A program made the position numbers and the translations under genes. A stretch of 64,000 bases of DNA from an uncultured Kiloniellaceae bacterium (lineage in GTDB: Bacteria > Pseudomonadota > Alphaproteobacteria > Kiloniellales > Kiloniellaceae), in assembly GCA_947500035.1 (NCBI GenBank), contig CANMQP010000014.1, positions 186,001 to 250,000 on the forward strand, in the 5' to 3' direction. Positions within the stretch are counted from its first letter, which is position 1, and each line of letters starts with the position of its first letter. Under the pieces are notes generated by a model that did not search any database, was not told the origin of the DNA, and was given only the letters and a program-made list of their open reading frames with translations. Shown here in pieces: positions 52,690 through 61,984 of this stretch.

Positions 52690-53481
52690 ATGACCGAGAT
52701 CCTCGCCGCAATGATCGAATTCGAGAACGTCGCAGACTTCGGAGGCACCGACAGCAGCAATTACGACCAGTTCGACGATGCACTCTCACGAGCCGACGCC
52801 ATGATGAGCAAGTATAGCAACGGCAAGGAACTTAAGATGTTCGTCGCGCCTGAATACTATTTTTCCGGTCACAGCATCACCGAAAAAGGCGGAACCGCGA
52901 TTACGTCCCTCTCCCGCAGCGAGAAACACAGCCTCTACGACAAGATCGAGCAGTCCTCGAAAAGCTACCCGAACATGCTGATCATTCCCGGCTCGATCGC
53001 CTACTCGAAAGCGCGCGGGCTTTCCAAGCGCAAGTACTACAACGTCTGCCCGATCGCGGCCAACGGGCGGATCATTCACAAGTACTACAAGCAGACCAAC
53101 GACACCTATCAGTCCACCGGCGATTACAAATCCAAGGACTACGGAGCGACTTTTGCCCATGCCAACTTGGATTTCGGTATCGATATCTGCCTGGATCATG
53201 GTCACAAGATGCTCAAATCAAGCCTGGGCAACGCCACGGTCGACGTCCACATCCTGATCGCCGACGGCGCCGCGCCCTCTCCCATGTCTATTGCCGCCTC
53301 GACCGACGGCGGCGCGATGGTCTTTTGCAACATGGCGGGACGGGGAAAAAATGGGGTGCTAAGCGTCGTCGCGAATAAGTTCGGCAACCCAAACACCGCA
53401 GGCAGAAACATGGTTGCAGAGCTCTCGCAACCCCTGACCGGCGGTATGCAGGTCGCGCTTTACAGAGGCAGCGTCAACTGA
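52690..53481 (+). CDS. Divergent nitrilase-superfamily (carbon-nitrogen hydrolase) protein
   Basis: 263 residues. A plausible Glu-Lys-Cys triad is visible: Glu55 in MFVAPEYYFSG, Lys134 in HKYYKQTND, and Cys167 in FGIDICLDHG. The core beta-alpha pattern and length fit the superfamily, but the sequence is far from known nitrilases, amidases or carbamoylases. A clean AGGAG ribosome site lies seven bases before the ATG. The MITE-like element ends 16 bp upstream, so its promoter must come from the element or beyond. The substrate is unknown. Confidence 0.65.
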   Translation: MTEILAAMIEFENVADFGGTDSSNYDQFDDALSRADAMMSKYSNGKELKMFVAPEYYFSGHSITEKGGTAITSLSRSEKHSLYDKIEQSSKSYPNMLIIPGSIAYSKARGLSKRKYYNVCPIAANGRIIHKYYKQTNDTYQSTGDYKSKDYGATFAHANLDFGIDICLDHGHKMLKSSLGNATVDVHILIADGAAPSPMSIAASTDGGAMVFCNMAGRGKNGVLSVVANKFGNPNTAGRNMVAELSQPLTGGMQVALYRGSVN

Positions 53482-53650
53482 ACAGGCCGGTCTCCCGTGA
53501 GGCTTCCGCGTAAGGCATGAGACGCCCGGGCAGGTCTGTTGTTTGGAAACGCCAGTCTTCGCAGCCCACAGCTATGCCCATGATAGAAAAAGCTTTCACC
53601 AGCTCCCCAAGCGGGTCGCTGAAGACAGCTCCTGCCCTCTTCAGCGGCAT
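53474..53650 (-). CDS. Possible small protein opposite the LivK operon
   Basis: A 58-residue frame, MPLKRAGAVFSDPLGELVKA, then IMGIAVGCEDWRFQTTDLPG and RLMPYAEASRETGLFS, starting at an ATG with GAGAG six bases upstream. The HutC operator and LivK promoter lie just beyond this start, so if real it would be divergent to the transport operon. No family is recognised. The amino-acid composition looks protein-like, but the length is too short to be sure; it may be a shadow or gene remnant. It overlaps the 3' end of the nitrilase-like gene by eight bases. Confidence 0.35.
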   Translation of the reverse strand: MPLKRAGAVFSDPLGELVKAFSIMGIAVGCEDWRFQTTDLPGRLMPYAEASRETGLFS

Positions 53651-53693
53651 TTGACTCTCGAAAATTCCCTTGCCTATACTTGTATATACAAGT
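53651..53693 (+). promoter_or_regulatory. Promoter with overlapping HutC operator for the LivK-type operon
   Basis: -35 TTGACT (53651-53656), 18-bp spacer, -10 TATACT (53675-53680). The perfect 16-bp palindrome ACTTGTATATACAAGT (53678-53693) overlaps the -10 box. HutC bound there would block RNA polymerase. The rest of the 324-bp gap shows only a possible small ORF on the minus strand. Confidence 0.82.
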
Positions 53694-53805
53694 GAGAGAA
53701 TGAAACGCGCCCGAAGCGAAGCGGAACACCACAGGGCAGCGAACCAGAACAACACGAGGCAGCGACACAGGGCTGCAGCGATCCAACAGGGGAACAGGAC
53801 CAGAC

Positions 53806-54969
53806 ATGCAGGAAAACTTCATCAAGGCCACGGCCTTTGCCGCCCTCCTGAGCGCCTCGGCGGCAGTCGGATTGACCGGCGCGGCCCAGGCCGACAGCAT
53901 CAAGATCGGGATCAATGTGCCGCAGACCGGCTTTGCCGCCGCGGACGGAACATCGGCGCTGATCGGCGCGCAATTGGCCGCGGAACAGGCCAACGCAAAT
54001 GGCGGCGTCAACGGCAAGAACGTCGAACTGGTGGTCTACGACGATCAGGCCTCGCCCAAGTCCGCCGTACCGATCGCCACCAAGCTGGTCGAGCAGGACG
54101 AGGTCAAGATCGCGATCTCGGGCAGCTATTCCGGCGCAACCCGGGCCGCTGCCGGTGTCTTCCAGGAGGCGGGCGTGCCTTACATCTCCGCCTTTGCCGT
54201 GCATCCGGAGATCACCCGCTCGGGCGACTACGTCTTCCGCACCTCCTTTGTTGGCGAAGTCCAGGGCCGTGCGGGTGCTAAGCTGATCGGCGAGAGCCTT
54301 GGCAAAAAGAAAGTCACCCTGATCACCCTGAAGAACGACTTCGGTCAGTCCCTGGCCAACGGCTTCAAGGAAGCCGCGGAGCAATTCGGCATCGAGATCA
54401 TCAGCGAATACGAATACTCGATCAAAGACCGACAGTTCGGACCGATCGTGGCAAAGGTCAAGTCCGATGCTCCGGACGCGATCTATGCATCGGGCTACTT
54501 CTTCACCGCCGGTCCCCTGGTCTCACAGCTGCGCTCCGGCGGGATTGACGTGCCGGTGATCGGACAGGAAGGCTACGATTCCCAGAAGTTCATTGAGATC
54601 GCCGGCGGCGCTTCGGAAGGCGTGATCATCACGACCTCGCTGGATCGGGATTCGGACTCGCCCGAAGCCAAGGATTTCATCGCCGCCTTCGAGGAAAAGG
54701 CCGGATACAAGGCCGACATGGTCGCGGCTTCCGGCCACACCGCCATGAAGGTCGCGATCGCCGCGTTGCGCGAGGCGGGCAGTGAAGATCCCAAAGCGAT
54801 CCGGGACGCCATCGCCGGTCTGACGCTTGAAGCTTCGACCGGCACGATCTCCTTCAATGGCCTGGGCGAAGTCCGCAAGGACGTGCAGGTGCAGGTGGTC
54901 AAGGACGGCAACTGGCACCGCCATTCGATCATCAGCGATCCGGACCTGCTGGCCCCGCCCGAAAAGTAG
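53806..54969 (+). CDS. LivK-type (HAAT) ABC transporter substrate-binding protein
   Basis: 387 residues with a signal peptide (ATAFAALLSASAAVGLTGAA, cut after AQA). SIKIGINVPQTGFAAADGTS and EQANANGGVNGKNVELVVYD are Leu/Ile/Val-binding-protein signatures, and IAISGSYSGATRAAAGVFQE continues the type 1 fold. This is the hydrophobic-amino-acid/amide family that also takes histidine, urea and amides. HutC-box control points to histidine or urocanate as ligand (inference). It heads the livKHMGF-type operon. A strong hairpin follows the gene. Confidence 0.9.
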   Translation: MQENFIKATAFAALLSASAAVGLTGAAQADSIKIGINVPQTGFAAADGTSALIGAQLAAEQANANGGVNGKNVELVVYDDQASPKSAVPIATKLVEQDEVKIAISGSYSGATRAAAGVFQEAGVPYISAFAVHPEITRSGDYVFRTSFVGEVQGRAGAKLIGESLGKKKVTLITLKNDFGQSLANGFKEAAEQFGIEIISEYEYSIKDRQFGPIVAKVKSDAPDAIYASGYFFTAGPLVSQLRSGGIDVPVIGQEGYDSQKFIEIAGGASEGVIITTSLDRDSDSPEAKDFIAAFEEKAGYKADMVAASGHTAMKVAIAALREAGSEDPKAIRDAIAGLTLEASTGTISFNGLGEVRKDVQVQVVKDGNWHRHSIISDPDLLAPPEK

Positions 54970-54980
54970 TTCCAGTCCAA

Positions 54981-55048
54981 GGCCGTTCCCGCCCGCGCAG
55001 CCATGAATGCGGCGCGCGGGTGGAGCGGCCTTTTCTTTTTCCTTTTTC
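54981..55048 (+). terminator. Intercistronic attenuator-type hairpin after the binding-protein gene
   Basis: GGCCGTTCCCGCCCGCGC (54981-54998) pairs with GGCGCGCGGGTGGAGCGGCC (55011-55030), followed by TTTTCTTTTTCCTTTTT. It has the form of an intrinsic terminator, yet the permease gene begins 25 bp later. Partial read-through would give more binding protein than membrane components. Confidence 0.72.
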
Positions 55049-55072
55049 CGTCTCCCCCGCAAGGCTCGCTCC

Positions 55073-55933
55073 ATGCTCGCTTTCGAACTCCTGCTGCAAG
55101 GCCTGGTTCAGGGCAGTATCTATGCCCTGATCGCGGTCGGCCTGACCCTGGTCTACGGCCTGCTGCGGATCCTCCACGTGGCCCACGCCGGGCTCTTTAC
55201 CCTGGGTGGATACATCGGCGTGATCGTGACCAATGCAACGGGCAGCCTGCTGCTGGCGCTGTTGGTGGCCATGCCGGCGATGGGGCTGCTCGGAATCGGA
55301 ATCTACCGGACCTGTTACCAGCCGCTGCTGAGCCGGCCGCCTTACGTTGCCCTGATCGCCTCGATCGGCCTCTTCATCATGATGGAAGAACTCTTCCGCC
55401 TGATCTTCGGACCTTACGGGCTCTCCTTTACCGCGCCGCCTCTGCAGGACACTGTCGCGGTCTTTGGCGTCAATCTGAAAGAGGCCGAACTGGCGACCAT
55501 GATCGGCGCGGTGGTTCTGATCGGAGGTCTCGCCCTGCTCACCCTGCGCACGCGGATCGGCACCGCGTCCCGCGCGACGGTAACCGACCCGAAGATGGCC
55601 GAAGCCTTCGGGGTCAACATCGGGCGCATCCGCGATATCAACTTCTTCGTCGGCTCCGCCCTCGCCGCCGCCGCAGGGGTCATGGTCGCCCTGCTGAACA
55701 ATCTGGTGGAGCCGACCATGGGCAGCGTGCCCAGCTACAAGGCGCTGGCGATTATCGTCCTGGGCGGCCTCGGTGATCTGCGCGGCACCCTGATCGCCGC
55801 CCTGGCGCTGGGGGTCATCGAAGCCTACGGCACGATCTATCTGGGCAATCTGCTCGACCGGGACGCCATTGCCTTCGCATTTCTGATCGCCGTCCTGATG
55901 CTCCGACCTCAGGGTCTATTTGGGAGAGCGTGA
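55073..55933 (+). CDS. LivH-type ABC transporter permease
   Basis: 286 residues with about eight helices. FELLLQGLVQGSIYALIAVG and LTLVYGLLRILHVAHAGLFT (the F/H-x-x-G motif of LivH) and YKALAIIVLGGLGDLRGTLI match LivH. It pairs with LivM to form the pore for hydrophobic or imidazole-type amino acids. The ATG at 55073 is used; the earlier frame start at 55007 lies in the hairpin. The next gene starts three bases after the stop. Confidence 0.93.
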   Translation: MLAFELLLQGLVQGSIYALIAVGLTLVYGLLRILHVAHAGLFTLGGYIGVIVTNATGSLLLALLVAMPAMGLLGIGIYRTCYQPLLSRPPYVALIASIGLFIMMEELFRLIFGPYGLSFTAPPLQDTVAVFGVNLKEAELATMIGAVVLIGGLALLTLRTRIGTASRATVTDPKMAEAFGVNIGRIRDINFFVGSALAAAAGVMVALLNNLVEPTMGSVPSYKALAIIVLGGLGDLRGTLIAALALGVIEAYGTIYLGNLLDRDAIAFAFLIAVLMLRPQGLFGRA

Positions 55934-55936
55934 GTA

Positions 55937-56796
55937 ATGGCATACGAAATCACGCTTCTGACCGCCATGGGCATCGCTGTGATCTTTGCCCTCAGCCTGA
56001 ACCTCATCACCGGCTTCTGCGGGCAAATCAGCCTGGGGCACGCGGCCTTTTACGGCATCGGCGCCTACTGCGCGGCCATGATCACCAAGAGCGGCCTGCC
56101 CTTCCCGCTCGCCCTGGCCGCCGGGTTCCTGTTGGCGGGCATGATCGGCGTGGTGGTCGGTCTGGCGTCGCTTCGGGTGCGGCACGATTTCCTGGCCATC
56201 ACCACCATGGGCGTCGGATTTCTCTTTCTGGGTATCGTCCGGCAGCAGGATTTTCTGGGCGGCGAGATGGGCCTTTCCGGCATCCCGAGCAGCGGCCTCT
56301 CCAAGCCCGCCTTCATGGCGTTGGTTCTGATCATCGCCGCCGCCGTGACCGCCTTCAGTCTCTACCTCAAGCGCTCCTGGATGGGCTATGTCTTCGACTC
56401 CGTTGCCGACGATGAGGATACGGCGCGGATGCTGGGCATCGACGTGGCGCGCTACAAACTCGCCGCCTTCGCCATGGGCACGGCGCTGGCCGGTCTGGCG
56501 GGCGGCCTCTACGCCCACAACATCCGCTTCATCGATCCGGACAGCTTCGGTTTCGTGGAATCCATCACGGTGTTGGCCATGGTGGTGGTTGGCGGCATCG
56601 GCTCGGTCTGGGGCGTGATCCTGGCCGCGGCGGTGCTCTCGGTCCTGCCGCTCTGGCTGCAGTTCATCTCGGACTACAAACTGCTGCTCTACGGCGCGCT
56701 GCTCTTCACGGTCATGCGTTTCAGCCCGAACGGCATGGCTGGGATGGTTGCGGCCTTGAAGGGGCGAAGTAAAAGCACGGCTCCGGGAGGCAAGGC

Positions 56797-56800
<4 letters not shown>
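55937..56800 (+). CDS. LivM-type ABC transporter permease
   Basis: 287 residues, about eight helices. ALSLNLITGFCGQISLGHAA with FYGIGAY is the classic LivM signature (GqxsLGHaaF). FLAITTMGVGFLFLGIVRQQ and ESITVLAMVVVGGIGSVWGV complete the family pattern. It forms the heterodimeric pore with LivH. Start ATG at 55937 with GAGCGTGAGTA upstream; the stop overlaps the next ATG by four bases. Confidence 0.94.
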
Positions 56801-57562
<762 letters not shown>

Positions 57563-57570
<8 letters not shown>

Positions 57571-58270
57571 GCTGGAAAACCTGAAATGCGGCTATGGCGC
57601 CTTTACCGCCGTGCACGGCCTCAGTCTCGAGATTCCCCAGGGTCAGATCTTCGCGCTGGTTGGGGCCAACGGCGCGGGCAAGACCTCGACCATCATGACG
57701 ATCGCGGGGCAGGTCGAGCTACAGGGCGGCAGCATTTCCTTCGACGGCAGGGATATCTCGAAACTGCCCGCGCGCGAGCGTGTCGGCGCCGGGATTGCGC
57801 TGGCGCCGGAGGGCCGCCGTCTCTTCGCGGATATGTCGGTGGAGGAGAATCTCACCATGGGCGGCTACTCCCGCCCGCGCAGCGCGGAAGCCGAGGCCAA
57901 AGCCATGGTGCTGGAAACCTTCCCGCGCCTGAAGGAGCGCATCACCCAGCGCGCCGGTTCCCTCTCCGGCGGCGAGCAGCAGATGCTGGCCATCGGGCGG
58001 GCCCTGATGGCGGCTCCGAAGTTCCTGATGATCGACGAGGTCTCGCTGGGCCTGATGCCCAAAATCGTTGACGTCTGCTACGACGCCATCGAAAAGCTCA
58101 AGGCGCGCGGCATCACCATCCTGCTGGTCGAACAGAACACCCAGCGCGCGCTGGCCGTGGCCGATCAGGTATGCGTGCTGGAATCGGGACGCAGCGTCTG
58201 GATGGGTTCCGCAGAAGAAGCACGCGAGGACCCAAAGCTGATCGAGGCTTATCTCGGCCTGGCGAGCTAG
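57563..58270 (+). CDS. LivF-type ABC transporter ATP-binding protein
   Basis: 235 residues. LKLENLKCGYGAFTAVHGLS is the typical LivF opening, with Walker A GANGAGKT, signature LSGGEQQM, Walker B LMIDEVSLGLMP and H-loop LLVEQNTQRALAVADQ. The ATG at 57563 overlaps livG. The TAG stop at 58268-58270 is made of a TA dinucleotide plus the first G of an isolated MITE-like end, so the original C-terminus may have differed by a few residues. Confidence 0.94.
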
Positions 58271-58291
58271 GGTCTGTTGAGCTTCAGGAAA
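58270..58291. repeat. Isolated end of the IS630-like MITE family
   Basis: GGGTCTGTTGAGCTTCAGGA, preceded by TA, differs by one base from the end of the 52410 element. No matching right end is seen within the following 260 bp. Its first base contributes to the livF stop codon. Confidence 0.72.
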
Positions 58292-58338
58292 CCGTCTGGG
58301 GCGATCTGGCTTCCCGGCGGCTCCGCTCCGACATCCTG

Positions 58339-58407
58339 CCCCGGTCCCATGCCCCGCCCCCGCGCCCCGGTCCCGCGCCGCGGTCCCGCGCCCCGGTCCC
58401 GTGCCCC
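58339..58407. repeat. 13-bp tandem repeat, five units
   Basis: The units are CCCCGGTCCCATG, CCCCGCCCCCGCG, CCCCGGTCCCGCG, CCGCGGTCCCGCG and CCCCGGTCCCGTG, then CCCC. The run is C-rich with a 13-base period. It lies in the 264-bp gap between livF and the next gene; the remainder of the gap shows no gene. Confidence 0.85.
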
Positions 58408-58534
58408 AATTTTGATATTTGCGTGATTCACCGGCAGCTTCAGAATGCCGGGCCGCCGCTGCGGCAGGATCGAGCCTGATCATTGGCCCCGTTCGTTGAC
58501 CGCGATCAATTGGAAAACCTCAAGGACATGAAGA

Positions 58535-59134
58535 ATGGCTGCGAACGACAGATTTTTTGAGCCGCCGCTGGCGACACAGACGCTTTTGACGGTGCGCGGC
58601 TTTGACGACCACGGAGGGCGCAGCGGCGGTATTGTCGCCCCGCAGATCGTCGAGGTTCCCGCAAACACGGTGTTGTTCCGTCTCTACCACGATTCCCGAA
58701 GGCGCTTCGGTGAATGGTGGTTCACCCCCTATGAAATGAAGCAGGTCCTTGACTACATCGGAATAAAAGGCGCCGTCACCATGGAGCGCGCAGAAGGCAA
58801 AAGCTATCTGCATAAGATGCTGGCCGTGCGGCATGACTGGAGCAACAATTCGCCGCGCCATCTCGATCAGTTCGTCTCGATCCGGCTCAACGCGCCACTG
58901 AAGGCCTATCACGGCGAAGCCGACCACGCACCCGACAGCGGTTACAACGACATGCAGAAGGCGCACCGCTTTATCGACAGACACGGCGTGCAGCGCTACA
59001 TGCGCCAGATCTATTTCCCCAAATTCTGGCAGTTTCAGGCCGCCTTCACCTATATGAGCCACTACCCGACAGACACGGTTCTCAATGGCGCGGTCGAACG
59101 CCATCGCAGAGGTCCCCTGCCGTTTGAATCATAG
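58535..59134 (+). CDS. Hypothetical protein of unknown family
   Basis: 199 residues, cytosolic, basic C-terminus. Notable stretches are [20 protein letters not shown] then [40 protein letters not shown], and [20 protein letters not shown]. The LFRLYHD...GEWWFTP arrangement superficially recalls ADP-ribosyltransferase folds (an Arg followed by a G-x-W-[WF] strand), but the catalytic residues cannot be placed with confidence. AAGGA ten bases before the ATG supports the start. It lies between the transport operon and the hutU operator; its link to histidine use is only positional. Confidence 0.6.
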   Translation: MAANDRFFEPPLATQTLLTVRGFDDHGGRSGGIVAPQIVEVPANTVLFRLYHDSRRRFGEWWFTPYEMKQVLDYIGIKGAVTMERAEGKSYLHKMLAVRHDWSNNSPRHLDQFVSIRLNAPLKAYHGEADHAPDSGYNDMQKAHRFIDRHGVQRYMRQIYFPKFWQFQAAFTYMSHYPTDTVLNGAVERHRRGPLPFES

Positions 59135-59185
59135 CATCGCGGCAATTCGCACAGGCCCGGAGACTCCGTCTCGACAGCCGGAAGA

Positions 59186-59203
59186 AAGTTGTATATACAA
59201 CTT
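59186..59203. promoter_or_regulatory. HutC-type operator upstream of hutU
   Basis: AAGTTGTATATACAACTT is a perfect 18-bp palindrome sharing the core TTGTATATACAA with the 53678 site. It lies 26 bp before the hutU start, so a bound repressor would cover the promoter or early transcribed region. Confidence 0.85.
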
Positions 59204-59229
59204 TGGAACCTGACATCGGAGAGAGCCTC

Positions 59230-60927
59230 ATGACGGCATCCAACAACAGTGAGCGCCCGGATAACCAACGTCTGGACAACGAACGCAAAATCCGTGCGCC
59301 GCGTGGCCCTGAACTCAATGCCAAGAGCTGGCTGACCGAAGCGCCGCTGCGCATGCTGATGAACAACCTGGATGCCGAGGTCGCGGAGCGCCCGAACGAG
59401 CTAGTGGTCTACGGCGGGATCGGCCGCGCGGCGCGGGACTGGAAGAGCTTCGACGTCATCACACGCAGTCTGAAGGAGTTGAACGACGACGAGACCCTGC
59501 TGGTTCAGTCGGGCAAGCCGGTCGGGGTGTTCAAAACCCACGCCGATGCCCCGCGCGTTCTGATCGCCAACTCGAACCTGGTGCCGCACTGGGCGAACTG
59601 GGATCATTTCCACAAGCTCGATAAAGTCGGCCTGATGATGTACGGCCAGATGACCGCGGGCTCCTGGATCTACATCGGCAGCCAGGGCATCGTGCAGGGC
59701 ACGTACGAAACCTTCGTCGAGGTCGGGCGCCAGCACTATGGCGGCGATCTGACCGGCAAGTGGATCCTGACCGGTGGCCTGGGCGGTATGGGCGGTGCGC
59801 AGCCCCTCGCGGCCACCATGGCCGGCGCCTGCATGCTCGCGGTCGAGTGCCAGCCCAGCCGGATCGAGATGCGCCTGGAAACCGGCTATCTGGATCACAC
59901 GACCGACAGTCTCGATACCGCGCTCGAAATGATCACCACAGCCTGCGCCGAAGGCCGCGCCATCTCGGTCGGCCTGCTCGGCAACGCGGGTGAAGTCTTC
60001 CCGGAACTGGTCGAACGCGGCGTGCGCCCGGACGCGGTCACCGACCAGACCAGCGCCCACGATCCCCTCAACGGATACCTGCCCATCGGCTGGAGCCTGG
60101 ACCGCTGGGAACGGACCAAGATCAGCGACCCCGCCGAGGTCACCCGGGCCGCCAAGGAGTCCATGAAGGTTCAGGTCGAGGCCATGCTCGACTTTCACAA
60201 GCAGGGCATCCCGACCCTCGACTATGGCAACAACATCCGGCAGATGGCGCTGGAGATGGGCAGCGAGCACGCCTTCGATTTCCCCGGATTTGTCCCCGCC
60301 TATATCCGGCCCCTCTTCTGCCGGGGCATCGGTCCCTTCCGCTGGGCCGCGCTTTCCGGCGATCCGGAAGACATCTATAAAACCGACGCCAAGGTGAAGG
60401 AGCTGATCCCCGATAACCCGCACCTGCACAACTGGCTCGATATGGCGCGCGAGCGCATCCAGTTCCAGGGCCTGCCCTCGCGGATCTGCTGGGTCGGCCT
60501 GGGCGAGCGCGCGCGTCTTGGACTGGCTTTCAACGAGATGGTCGCCAAGGGCGAACTCTCGGCACCGGTGGTGATCGGACGCGACCATCTGGATTCCGGC
60601 TCGGTCGCCAGCCCGAACCGCGAGACCGAGGGCATGAAAGACGGTTCCGATGCGGTCTCCGACTGGCCACTGCTCAACGCCCTGCTCAACTGCGCCAGCG
60701 GCGCGACCTGGGTCTCGCTGCATCACGGCGGCGGTGTCGGCATGGGCTTCTCGCAGCACGCCGGCATGGTCATCGTCGCCGACGGCACCGACGAAGCCGC
60801 GCGCCGTCTGGAGCGGGTCCTCACCAACGACCCGGCGACCGGTGTTATGCGCCATGCGGACGCCGGTTACGACATCGCCATCGACTGCGCCCGCGAGCAC
60901 GGCCTGAACCTGCCGATGCTGGACTAG
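59230..60927 (+). CDS. hutU: Urocanate hydratase (urocanase)
   Basis: About 565 residues. [20 protein letters not shown] is the NAD-binding glycine-rich stretch; [20 protein letters not shown] holds the active-site Cys region; [20 protein letters not shown] and [20 protein letters not shown] are the canonical urocanase blocks. It hydrates urocanate to imidazolone propionate with tightly bound NAD+. The ATG at 59230 follows GGAGAGAG. HutC control is indicated by the operator 26 bp upstream. hutH and hutI are absent from the window. Confidence 0.96.
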   Translation: MTASNNSERPDNQRLDNERKIRAPRGPELNAKSWLTEAPLRMLMNNLDAEVAERPNELVVYGGIGRAARDWKSFDVITRSLKELNDDETLLVQSGKPVGVFKTHADAPRVLIANSNLVPHWANWDHFHKLDKVGLMMYGQMTAGSWIYIGSQGIVQGTYETFVEVGRQHYGGDLTGKWILTGGLGGMGGAQPLAATMAGACMLAVECQPSRIEMRLETGYLDHTTDSLDTALEMITTACAEGRAISVGLLGNAGEVFPELVERGVRPDAVTDQTSAHDPLNGYLPIGWSLDRWERTKISDPAEVTRAAKESMKVQVEAMLDFHKQGIPTLDYGNNIRQMALEMGSEHAFDFPGFVPAYIRPLFCRGIGPFRWAALSGDPEDIYKTDAKVKELIPDNPHLHNWLDMARERIQFQGLPSRICWVGLGERARLGLAFNEMVAKGELSAPVVIGRDHLDSGSVASPNRETEGMKDGSDAVSDWPLLNALLNCASGATWVSLHHGGGVGMGFSQHAGMVIVADGTDEAARRLERVLTNDPATGVMRHADAGYDIAIDCAREHGLNLPMLD

Positions 60928-60934
60928 CTTTTAC

Positions 60935-61984
60935 TCAGCCTTTCAGGCCGGACAAAAGGCCGGTCCCGGGCGCGCAATTCACGTACTCGGCGATCTGGCT
61001 TTGCGCGGGCAAAACCGAGACCTCGTGCCAGTAACGGGACTTCATCGCCGGTCCGTAGCGCGGCGCGAACTCCAGGAAAGCGTTGAAGATCGCCAGATGC
61101 GTCGGGTGGTGCTCGGACCAGTTCTCCAAATCCGACAGCGAGCGGAAATAAGCCAGGCCGAAGGTGTGGTCGGTCTTCTCGCCACCGTCATCGACGAAAG
61201 CCATGTAGCGGCAGTCCAGACAGTTCACCTCCGCGCCCTGATCGCGTAGGAACGCCATGCCAGCGTTCAAGACCGGTTCGACCTCGCCGTAGTACTCGTC
61301 CCGCTCCTGTCCCACGACCCCGCCCAGGTCCTGGCCTGAACGGATCACGGCGAGATTTTCGTTCGGCCGCAGCAGAATACGGTGCGCGCTCTGCTCAAGG
61401 ATCTCGACTGAGCCGGAGGGAGCGAAGGCGTCATCCGCCGAGGACGGAATGCGGTCACGCATGCTGCCCCAGTAAGCATGACGGTCGATGGGCTGCGTTA
61501 CGTCTATCCGCGCATTCGCCACGCCGACGAGGTGTGTTGGATCGGAGTGCAGGGTTTCAAAACGCTTCAAGGGAACATTGAAGACTTCACGAAAGAGTCC
61601 GTAGGGCAAAGCTTCCGCCGCGTGGCGCTGCCAGAGCGTCTTAAAAGCAGCGCCTTCAAAGAACTGCTCCAGAACTTCAGGCTTCAGCCAGTAGCCGGTC
61701 ACGACGAACTGCGCACGCCCGGCGCTATCGGCTTCGCAGAAGGAAAGATCGACGTGATCCGCCTTCCCCTCCGTCCCGGCCAAGGCCGCCATCCGGGACA
61801 GAAATTCAAAAGCCGTGGCGCGGTCTCCTTCCTCGAACTGACATCCCATGACGACCATCGACGCCGAGTGCCGGGAGGCATCGAATTCAGACATGAAAGA
61901 GGGATAAGGCGGTGTCCAACCCGGCGGCATGCGCAGGGGATAGCGCCGCGCGCCGTCATCCTTTCCAGACTTATTCGGAGACAT
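60935..61984 (-). CDS. oxd: Aldoxime dehydratase (haem-containing)
   Basis: 349 residues. MPPGWTPPYPSF is the typical opening. Key residues known for the family can be placed: Arg178 in MRDRIPSSADD, Ser216 in VIRSGQDLGG, the proximal haem His in THLAIFNAF (His296), and distal His320 in RYWHEVSVL. It dehydrates aldoximes to nitriles using ferrous haem b in the cytosol. It overlaps the nitrilase gene by 14 bases, forming an oxime-to-acid route. It is convergent with hutU seven bases away. Confidence 0.9.
   Translation of the reverse strand: MSPNKSGKDDGARRYPLRMPPGWTPPYPSFMSEFDASRHSASMVVMGCQFEEGDRATAFEFLSRMAALAGTEGKADHVDLSFCEADSAGRAQFVVTGYWLKPEVLEQFFEGAAFKTLWQRHAAEALPYGLFREVFNVPLKRFETLHSDPTHLVGVANARIDVTQPIDRHAYWGSMRDRIPSSADDAFAPSGSVEILEQSAHRILLRPNENLAVIRSGQDLGGVVGQERDEYYGEVEPVLNAGMAFLRDQGAEVNCLDCRYMAFVDDGGEKTDHTFGLAYFRSLSDLENWSEHHPTHLAIFNAFLEFAPRYGPAMKSRYWHEVSVLPAQSQIAEYVNCAPGTGLLSGLKG

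Noticed and set aside
59401-60900. 499-codon frame antisense to hutU
   Set aside because: High-GC shadow of urocanase, with no domain pattern.
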